Source: Protea cynaroides (Eukaryota; Streptophyta; Magnoliopsida; Proteales; Proteaceae). Taken from it: a stretch of DNA of 64,000 nucleotides. Location of the stretch: the NCBI GenBank assembly GCA_028583415.1, contig CM053269.1:35592254-35656253 (forward strand), read 5' to 3'. This document shows, in pieces, positions 57,262 to 64,000 of the stretch (positions are counted from its first letter, which is position 1; each line of letters begins with the position of its first letter). Under the pieces are notes generated by a model. That model was not told the origin of the DNA. It worked only from the letters and a program-made list of their open reading frames with translations, and ran no database searches. The position numbers were made by a program, and so were the translations under genes.

Positions 57262-57387
57262 ATGCAACCAAACTTCTTTCTGTCATCTACTCTCCTAATT
57301 TGCATATTCATCTCCATGTTATTGACCGTTACTAAGGCTGTAGTTGCTGCATCCAATGAAGTTCTCTTCAATTTAAGTAATTTTTAG
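57262..57387 (+). CDS. Possible first exon of a secreted protein (41 codons)
   Basis: ATG opens a frame with a hydrophobic stretch, FFLSSTLLICIFISMLLTV, then a small-residue region 'AVVAAS', as in signal peptides. A GTAATT donor-like site lies near 57380 and the frame ends TAG at 57387. No downstream exon was recognised, so it may be chance or a relic. Confidence 0.22.
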   Translation: MQPNFFLSSTLLICIFISMLLTVTKAVVAASNEVLFNLSNF

Positions 57388-57527
57388 CTGTATAGTTCTG
57401 CTTCTTGCTTGCTTTTTCTCTCCCATCTTTTCTAGCTCTTGGGTTATCCTACGGATTTAATTATTTCTGGTCTTGAATTAGGAATACTAACTGTATGGAT
57501 CTTTGCAATTCTGCACCTTCGAATCTT

Positions 57528-57529
<2 letters not shown>

Positions 57530-57578
<49 letters not shown>
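57530..57578. repeat. (CT)n microsatellite
   Basis: About 24 CT units. Confidence 0.95.
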
Positions 57579-57581
<3 letters not shown>

Positions 57582-58338
57582 CAGATCTACTGCTTTTTAC
57601 ACTCAAACGGTTTTTTTGTTCACCTTCTAACATCATAAAAATATGTTGGTTCTATTTGAGGGAATGGCCTCCGGATTTACTAGGATGTTTGGCCCCGGTG
57701 GTCTATTCGGAGGGTGGATTTCCATATCTTATCACTTCACTTCCATTCTTCAATTTAACTATTTCTATAGTAACTATGTACATCTCCACACGATAATAAC
57801 TCTCATATGATAATAACTACCATATGATCCCTACAATCCATGCATTATTTTATTTTTATTGGATGGGGATCCAGACCTTTGGCCTGATTAATCCCACGGG
57901 CCTATATCGAACCCACAACAGTATGGACCAAGTCATTCCAGAGTTGAATCATGCATGTTGGTTCGCAGTCCAACATAGTTCAGCTATTTTGAAGGAAAGC
58001 TTGTAACTGTTGGGATTTGATCTTCCTTAACCATGTTTAATCCAATCAACAACCTATAAGACTACAAGTATTATTTTATGAGAAAATATCTAGCCCATCG
58101 TATAAAGGATTCTGTTTTAAAAAATTTCAATCTCTTATCCTGTTCTTAAAGGTTTTAGTTGCGGCAGCGAGAAAAAGGATATGGTCTCTTGCCGGTTCAT
58201 ATTTTAATTACAGAAATGAATTTTCATAAAATTACAGTTATACCCGTAATTTGAGCCAAATAAAATGTTAACCTTAAAATTTTAATCAGCCATAGCTACT
58301 CTCCTCTTCTGTCCTTCCCTCTTTGTTCTTTGCCGGAA

Positions 58339-58342
<4 letters not shown>

Positions 58343-58391
<49 letters not shown>
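58343..58391. repeat. (CT)n microsatellite
   Basis: CT run interrupted by one TTT near 58381. Confidence 0.93.
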
Positions 58392-58670
58392 TAACCATCC
58401 ATCCTCACTATGAGAGATACAGTATGATTATCGAGATGTAGAGAATGATCTAATCTGATCTGGTGTTATAAGAGGGTCAAAGGAGTGAGATAGAGAGCAA
58501 GAAATGCTCAGGAAAGAATGTAAAAAGACAGAAGAGAGTGGCAATCTTGCAGAAATTCTCCATTGTAAGTGAAAACTGCTACTTTCTTGCCGTGAACGTA
58601 AGCACATTATGGAACCATGTACATTATTGCATTGTTGTTTTCCTTTTTGTTTATTTTTGTTTTTCTGCAT

Positions 58671-58837
58671 TAAAATTTTACGTGTAACATTTTATATGTA
58701 AAAAATAAATTCAGTATTTATTTTCAAGAGGTAAAATATAGTGACCTCTAAGGGGATGGAACTTCGTCCTTCTTTTACCTACTCGAAACATATATTGAAT
58801 TTTTTTTTACGCATAAAATGTTACACGTAAAATTTTA
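58671..58837. mobile_element. Small hairpin (MITE-like) element
   Basis: Arms 58671-58705 and about 58802-58837 are inverted copies (AAAATTTTACGTGTAACATT...) with two mismatches. They enclose about 95 bp. Length and structure fit a MITE; no clear target duplication. Confidence 0.5.
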
Positions 58838-59307
58838 CGTCAAAGCAAACGGAGCTTTCATGAATTAGTTTCTGTTTCTACATGAGAACATATATTTGCT
58901 ATAAATCCATTATAACAGTTTTAAATTTTACACAAGTAAGTACAACAACAAAAACAGAGTATATAACTGTTAAATGATTCCTACCGTGTATTGAGTGTGT
59001 AAATTGTTCCGATTTCAGGTAATCGGTTTGATTCTTAATGGATTCTGATCTCTGGAGATCAAGATCAGAACCGAGTAACCAATTGGTCCCATGTCTTAGG
59101 ACCAAGATCATTAATTACTTGGTCAGTCAGTTCTGGTTCTTATATTTGAACTCCTCATTAAAGAACTGGTATATGATTTTAATTCCTCTTTATTCAATTA
59201 TTAAGTATCAAATAATTTTGGTCTGCCTAAGTACATCAAGATTGCCAAGGAGCAATCAAATTTAACTCACTTGCTTTGAAGGAAAGAAGAAAACTGACTT
59301 GGGTTGC

Positions 59308-59699
59308 TTAGCCTGAGTTAACACTCCTACAATTGGTCCTAATCTGACCATTGGTGCCGGTAAGTGGGCTAAGGTTTCCCATCTTCACCATGGCATTCCC
59401 AAAATCTTTGAAGAAAGATGCAGAATTGGCACTATAAGCCTTGACTTGAGAATCAGTGGAGCCACCATTGAAGAGCTGTTGATCTGAATGTAGAAGGCCC
59501 TTGCTCTTGATCAAGTTGGTGTAATAGGCGTTGTCAAACACTGTCGAGCTCGTCATATCGAGAGGGGAGAGATTGCTGTCACCACCTGCGCTGGGACAGT
59601 TTGACTTCAAAGATGTCGCAAATGCCGTGTTTATGTTGGTTTCGTTGTAGATCCGAGATCGGAATCCAATGCACTTCGCCATCCCTATGGTGTGAGACC
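59308..59699 (-). pseudogene. Peroxidase exon 4
   Basis: Open throughout; G/GG codon split across intron 3, as usual for the LSG-(A/S)HTIG junction. TAA at 59308-59310. Confidence 0.9.
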
Positions 59700-60011
59700 C
59701 TAGACCAGAAGAGATCACTTAATTACAATGAAAATTTAGAATAACGTGAGTCTATTGAGAGTTTATTCTCACACGGACTACTAAATAGTAGTCTATAGCC
59801 TCCTTATATGTCTAGAATCTCTTCATTTATCAGTTTGAAGTTTTGGAATGAAATTTTGATCATATCCTGTCTCTACATGTTTAAGTTATACTGTCACATG
59901 TGAAGAAGTGGACCGGGTTTTCACCGATGCCAGTCTCCACATGTCTAAATTATATGCTGTCCCACGTGCGGGTTTAAGGGATTAATTCATTATTAGTTTG
60001 AGAAAACGCAC

Positions 60012-60177
60012 CTGAAAGAACCACCGTTTCTTTGGTAATAAATCCTTTGTTTGAGAAGATAGATATGAGACCAGTCAAATTCAAGAAAGGTGATGGGAAG
60101 TTGCTGTTTACAGCAGTTGAGCTTGCCGTGTTTGAATCTCTCCTTCCCAAAGGGACTGTCCATTTCTTTCCTCCCAA
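60012..60177 (-). pseudogene. Peroxidase exon 3
   Basis: 166 bp, bounded by CAG/TTGGG acceptor and TTTCAG/GTGCG donor. Confidence 0.9.
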
Positions 60178-60279
60178 CTGGAAAGGTAAAAAATCATTAT
60201 TTGGTTTATCTTCCGTAAATTGGTTCATGAGATTTGAACAAGGTTTTATTGGATTGGATTGTGTGGTTTTACTACTTAC

Positions 60280-60316
60280 TTGGACAACAGAGTCATGAGC
60301 AGCAATGGCCAGGATG
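60280..60316 (-). pseudogene. Peroxidase exon 2 remnant
   Basis: CATCCTGGCCATTGCTGCTC... to GTCCAA/GTAAG; the 5' remainder of the exon lies beyond the Copia insertion. Confidence 0.85.
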
Positions 60317-60513
60317 TGTTGGAATATCTGTAATACACGTGTCACTTGTATACAAGATGTAAAGAAAGTAAAGAAAGTAAACACGTGTCTCTAGTTGGTA
60401 ATAGTGTTAGTATTTATCTATTCTTGTATTTTGTATAAATAGATATACGGTGTCAGTGAATGATATACAAAGATACATTTTGAGTTCTGAGAAATCTCCT
60501 CTGTCCTTTAACA
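60317..60513 (+). mobile_element. Copia 5' LTR (197 bp)
   Basis: TGTTGGAATATC to CCTTTAACA, with a TATA box at 60434-60441 (TATAAATA). Confidence 0.85.
60434..60441 (+). promoter_or_regulatory. TATA box of the Copia LTR
   Basis: TATAAATA inside the LTR, 118 bp from its start. Confidence 0.55.
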
Positions 60514-60515
60514 TG

Positions 60516-60527
60516 TGGTATCAAAGC
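60516..60527 (+). promoter_or_regulatory. Primer binding site of the Copia element, tRNA-iMet type
   Basis: TGGTATCAAAGC two bases after the LTR; one change from TGGTATCAGAGC. Confidence 0.8.
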
Positions 60528-61043
60528 AAAAAGTTACTCTGAATATCCGATTTTTTTTCTCTCTTTCTGAGTGTGTATTCTAGAGGGTTCCGTTCAAAGT
60601 TTTTGGTTTCCGTTTTAGGGTGTTTTTGCTTGCCGATCTGGATTTTTACTCTTGTTGCTTGCAGATCTGAGTTCAAATTTCTGTTTACTGCTCGTATTCG
60701 TTGATCTTCATTGAAGTTCTTGGTTGAAATTTCTATTTACTGCTCGTATTCGTTGATCTTCGTTGAAGTTCTTGGTTCAAAAGTTCCTGTTCTTGGTTTC
60801 TGATTCACCGTTTTGGTTTCTGAATTGTGTGAATTCCTTTTTCGCACCATTGTTCTGTCTGTGTATCTTGGATTTTGAGTTTTCTTTCATCTCTGTTCTT
60901 GGAATTTTTCGATTTAGGTTTTCTTTTACAACCCTAAATCTTTGGTCTGTTGTTCGTGTGTTTCGATTTAGGTTCTATTCCTAAATCTCTGGTCTGTTGT
61001 TTGTGTGTTTCGATTTAGGTTCTATTCCTATATCTTTGATGCT

Positions 61044-62050
61044 ATGGCAACAATGTCTAAATCGCCACAGACTGTGAGTCTTTCTCCTTCGTCCCTGTAT
61101 CCCATTGATAATCCCGTTAATGTCTTGGTGTCCCAGGTTCTTGATGGGGACAATTATGCAACCTGGAAGAGAGCTATGCATATAGCTCTAGGTGCAAAAA
61201 ATAAGACGGAACATTTCCAAGACTTGATTCTAAGACAGATTCTGAGCCTACTGCACTCTGGGATCAATGTGACCTTGTGGTCATGTCCTGGGTTTACAAT
61301 TCTCTGAAGAAAGGGATTCAAGAAACAGTCCTCTATGCCAAGACTACTCGAGATTTGTGGCTCGAGTTGGAAACTCGCTTTGCTCAAGGAAATGGCACCT
61401 GCATATATGATCTCAAGCAATGTATTGCCTTGTCTGTCTCTACTTATTATTCTATGCTTAAGATGCTATGGGATGAGCTTGGCTCGGCTCCTATTTGCAG
61501 ATACCAGAGTGTACCTCTGGAGGATTGGCTACTTGTTCTTGCAAGGTGCTCTTTGCGGTTGCTGATATTGCACAATCTGAAAAGGTTTTTCAGTTCTTAA
61601 TGGGACTTAATGATGTGTATGGAACTATTCGCACTTAATGATGTGTATGGAACTATTCGCACCCAAATACTGGCAATGGATCCCATTCCTTCTTTTGCTC
61701 GTGCCTATTCTCTTGTGTTGAATGAAGAACGTCACAGAGGTCTGTGTCTTCCTCTCTTGGCCACTAATCACACTGCATTTGCCATCAGTTGCCAGCCTGA
61801 TTCTCGCAAAAAGATAGTTTGCTCTCACTGTCACCGACAAGGGCATACCAGGGACAACTGCTTCACTCTCAATGGTTTCTCTCCCAATTGGTCTGCTTGG
61901 CGTAATTCCAAGTCTATTTTAGTAACAAAAGGCTCTCAGGCTCTTGCTTCCACCACTGACATGGTTTTGGAAGGTGCCATCACAGAAGTTCAGTCCCCTA
62001 TAGAGAGTTCTCCTTCTCTTGCCCAGTTTCATCAATTAACAACTGATTAG
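61044..62050 (+). pseudogene. gag: Copia gag, frameshifted
   Basis: The start MATMSKSPQTVSLSPSSLYP leads into 'LDGDNYATWKRAMHIALGAK', a typical Copia gag N-terminus. A frameshift near 61225 is followed by 'MSWVYNSLKKGIQETVLYAK', 'TTRDLWLELETRFAQGNG', and after a second break near 61545 'FLMGLNDVYGTIRTQILAMD'. A 28-bp tandem duplication at 61608-61663 adds another shift. The zinc knuckle CSHCHRQGHTRDNC is near 61820-61861. At least three frame changes mean no full-length Gag. Confidence 0.85.
61608..61663 (+). repeat. 28-bp tandem duplication in Copia gag
   Basis: ACTTAATGATGTGTATGG... ATTCGC occurs twice in direct contact; 28 is not a multiple of three, so it shifts the frame. Confidence 0.9.
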
Positions 62051-62129
62051 TACAACCAGTTAATATCCCTTCTCTCTCCATCTCCAACGCAGGTATGAAC
62101 CTCTCTGCCTCTCTATTTTTGGTTCCTAG

Positions 62130-62469
62130 CCATGGATTGTAGACTCCGGTGCTACAAATCACTTTGCCTGTTTTCCCCCAACTAGTTCTATAATCTCTGG
62201 GTCCTCTCACCCCTCCCCTGTAGTTCTGCCTGAAGGCTCCAAGTATCCAGTTACTCAATTGGGAACCTACTCATTAACTGATAAGTTGAAAATATAGAAT
62301 GTTTGTCATGTTCCTGGTTTTTCCTTTAATTTGTTATCTGATGGACAACTTACAGCCTCTTTGAATTGTTCAATGACCTTCTTTCCCACATTTTGTATTT
62401 CTCAGGATTTACCAACCAAGATGGTGATTGGTCTGGGATAGCTACGTGATGGGTTGTATCACTTTGATA
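62130..62469 (+). pseudogene. Copia protease and start of integrase, cut by the gap
   Basis: 'PWIVDSGATNHFACFP' contains the catalytic DSGAT motif. A stop interrupts 'DKLKI-stop-NVCHVPGFSFNLLS'. The integrase N-terminal approach 'MVIGLG..RDGLYHFD' ends at the Ns. Confidence 0.8.
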
Positions 62470-62969
62470 NNNNNNNNNNNNNNNNNNNNNNNNNNNNNNN
62501 NNNNNNNNNNNNNNNNNNNNNNNNNNNNNNNNNNNNNNNNNNNNNNNNNNNNNNNNNNNNNNNNNNNNNNNNNNNNNNNNNNNNNNNNNNNNNNNNNNNN
62601 NNNNNNNNNNNNNNNNNNNNNNNNNNNNNNNNNNNNNNNNNNNNNNNNNNNNNNNNNNNNNNNNNNNNNNNNNNNNNNNNNNNNNNNNNNNNNNNNNNNN
62701 NNNNNNNNNNNNNNNNNNNNNNNNNNNNNNNNNNNNNNNNNNNNNNNNNNNNNNNNNNNNNNNNNNNNNNNNNNNNNNNNNNNNNNNNNNNNNNNNNNNN
62801 NNNNNNNNNNNNNNNNNNNNNNNNNNNNNNNNNNNNNNNNNNNNNNNNNNNNNNNNNNNNNNNNNNNNNNNNNNNNNNNNNNNNNNNNNNNNNNNNNNNN
62901 NNNNNNNNNNNNNNNNNNNNNNNNNNNNNNNNNNNNNNNNNNNNNNNNNNNNNNNNNNNNNNNNNNNNN
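62470..62969. other. Assembly gap, 500 N
   Basis: Exactly 500 N, a conventional placeholder, so the real length is unknown. It hides the rest of the Copia element and possibly the peroxidase 5' exons. Open frames drawn across it are meaningless. Confidence 0.99.
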
Positions 62970-63373
62970 CTTCCTAAACCCTAATATCCATACAGAGATC
63001 TAGAATACAATGATGTTCAATGTAAACAATAATAATAAAGACATACCTGAGAGTAGAAGATTGATTTCCACCGATAATCTCCAAGAATGGTGTTGGAGCT
63101 TTGATCACGGTCTTCCACAGCCTGTAGAGGTTCCACGTCTTTCTCACACCTGTTCAGGTACAGAGAGAGGAAAACAACTATGGCTGCAGGGACTCATGAC
63201 CTAGTATATATAATACTGTCACAAACCCTAATCAGTCCCACACTGTAATAGGGATTGCCTATCTCTTTATCTTGTGACGAACCAGACCGAACTGGTCTAA
63301 CCTAGTGACATAGACTCCCACTGATCAATGGGCCTAGTAATTAATTAAGCCCACATATATATATATTCCAACA
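62970..63373 (-). mobile_element. LTR of another LTR retrotransposon, minus strand, left end in the gap
   Basis: The minus strand begins TGTTGGAATATATATATATG at 63373, next to the purine tract AAGTGGGAGAA. It holds a TATA-like TATTATATATAC near 63205-63220 and runs into the gap. The short LTR and PPT style suggest Copia. Confidence 0.6.
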
Positions 63374-63383
63374 TTCTCCCACT
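63374..63383 (-). promoter_or_regulatory. Polypurine tract
   Basis: AGTGGGAGAA on the minus strand, directly before the LTR start. Confidence 0.65.
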
Positions 63384-64000
63384 TGGGCTAGATTAATTAC
63401 AATGCCACCATTGAATAGTGTGGCCATGGAATCCATTCACTCAATAAATCGTCATCTACTTTGATCCAGCTATTGAGCCTGCCAATGTCGAGCAACAGCG
63501 GAAAATACTCCAACACAAATGGTGTATTACCTTCCATAAGCCACATACAAAAACCTACTTAACAGCATGAATCGCCGTGAGATAATGAGTCCTCTTTGAT
63601 CGAATTATCTTCGATCGAGTTACCTTAAACTTTTATACTTGATATTATCCTTTCATGGCAAACCGCCTTTAACTTGGATTAATATCTCACTTTGACACAC
63701 CGTCATAGTTTATTTGGCTGAATACCGCCCTTAATCTTTGGCTGAATACCGCCTTTTTCATTTGGCTGAATACCGTTGTTTGACCTTTTATATTTGGCTG
63801 AATCCTGCCTTGTTGATCTTTTATATTTGGCTGAATACTGCCTTGTTGATCTTTGGTTAAATATTGCCTGGTGTCCGGCTAAATACTGCCTATTTTATCT
63901 TTGACTAAACACAGCCTGAATCATGAATCAGATCACCAACAATACAAACAATCATAGCACCAGATATGAATAAAACTCCCACTGATTAAACACATCAAAA
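63384..64000 (-). mobile_element. Non-coding 3' internal region of the minus-strand element
   Basis: No coding frame seen. A degenerate array of 'TTTGGCTGAATACCGCC' units with spacers of about 25-35 bp occupies 63710-63915. Confidence 0.5.

Larger units (their letters stand above)
56464..59307. other. Intergenic region between the LOR and peroxidase genes
   Basis: No gene firmly supported. Contains a possible signal-peptide exon (57262), two (CT)n runs and a hairpin-forming repeat at 58671-58837. Confidence 0.5.
59308..60316 (-). pseudogene. Class III peroxidase gene, 3' half, disrupted in exon 2 by a Copia element
   Basis: Exon 4 (59308-59699) encodes GSHTIGMAKCIGFRSRIYN with the proximal haem His, 'DNAYYTNLIKSKGLLHSDQQ', 'FGNAMVKMGNLSPLTGTNGQ' and the last Cys in 'IRTNCRSVN'. 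Exon 3 (60012-60177) is 166 bp, the standard length, and reads 'LGGKKWTVPLGRRDSNTAS' to 'TVVLSG'. Exon 2 survives as 60280-60316 (ILAIAAHDSVVQ). Introns are 312 and 102 bp with GT-AG ends. The distal His/Arg region (FHDCFV) and signal peptide are missing. The Copia LTR joins inside the codon for the Asp before ILAIAAHD. Class III peroxidases are secreted haem enzymes using H2O2 in wall and stress metabolism. The remaining exons are otherwise undamaged. Confidence 0.9.
60317..62469 (+). mobile_element. Ty1-copia element, 5' portion, inserted in the peroxidase gene
   Basis: 5' LTR 60317-60513, PBS 60516, gag from 61044, CCHC knuckle near 61820, protease from about 62130, then the approach to integrase (MVIGLG, DGLYHFD) before the assembly gap. 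The left flank GGATG is the expected target duplication; the right end is not visible. Confidence 0.88.

Noticed and set aside
62428..63003. Open frames of about 180-190 codons across the N block
   Set aside because: They are made of undetermined bases.

Overview
This window is nuclear DNA from a flowering plant. The evidence is a three-exon LURP-one-related (LOR) gene, a class III peroxidase with the classic 166-bp exon, a nuclear tRNA-Ala gene, and many nested plant LTR retrotransposons (Tekay/Del chromovirus, Ogre/Tat-like, Copia). I cannot name the species. Most of the window is mobile-element sequence; host genes occupy the right third.

1-9.4 kb holds decayed copies of one Tekay-like family. 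A plus-oriented LTR ends at 1751 and sits in the reverse transcriptase of an older minus-strand copy, whose PBS and LTR are at 5208-7588. A fragment of that family's pol end follows, then a Copia RNase H/LTR remnant and a 173-bp tandem duplication. 9.5-18.4 kb holds a broken serine carboxypeptidase-like gene, unrecognised AT-rich DNA, and two opposed ORFs of the 'putative gypsy type transposon' family. Both carry an amber codon at the same residue.

18448-44182 is one minus-strand Tekay/Del element: 3' LTR, PPT, chromodomain-integrase, RNase H, RT, protease, a candidate 70-bp intron, gag, an ORF on the opposite strand, tRNA-iMet PBS and a truncated 5' LTR. The opposite-strand ORF lies between gag and the PBS, resembles the 'putative plant transposon protein' family, and has 371 codons without a stop. 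It is split by a 14.2-kb insertion (27397-41580) with a perfect 5-bp target duplication. The insert has 4.6-4.7-kb LTRs, a tRNA-Arg PBS, an Ogre-like PPT and 4.8 kb of non-coding interior, so it is a non-autonomous, LARD-like element of Ogre/Tat type.

44.2-47.2 kb may contain the 5' end of a host gene truncated at the Tekay LTR, and holds a PIF/Harbinger-like element loaded with a CCA-rich array next to an inverted relative. 47.25-56.46 kb is the apparently intact LOR gene; intron 1 contains an antisense tRNA-Ala(AGC) gene and intron 2 is 8.3 kb. 56.5-59.3 kb is intergenic. At 59.3-60.3 kb lies the 3' half of a class III peroxidase gene, cut in exon 2 by a Copia element starting at 60317. That element runs into a 500-N assembly gap, after which another LTR retrotransposon lies on the minus strand.

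Most relevant to 'something new' are the opposite-strand ORF of the Tekay element, the candidate gag-pol intron, and the giant-LTR non-autonomous element.
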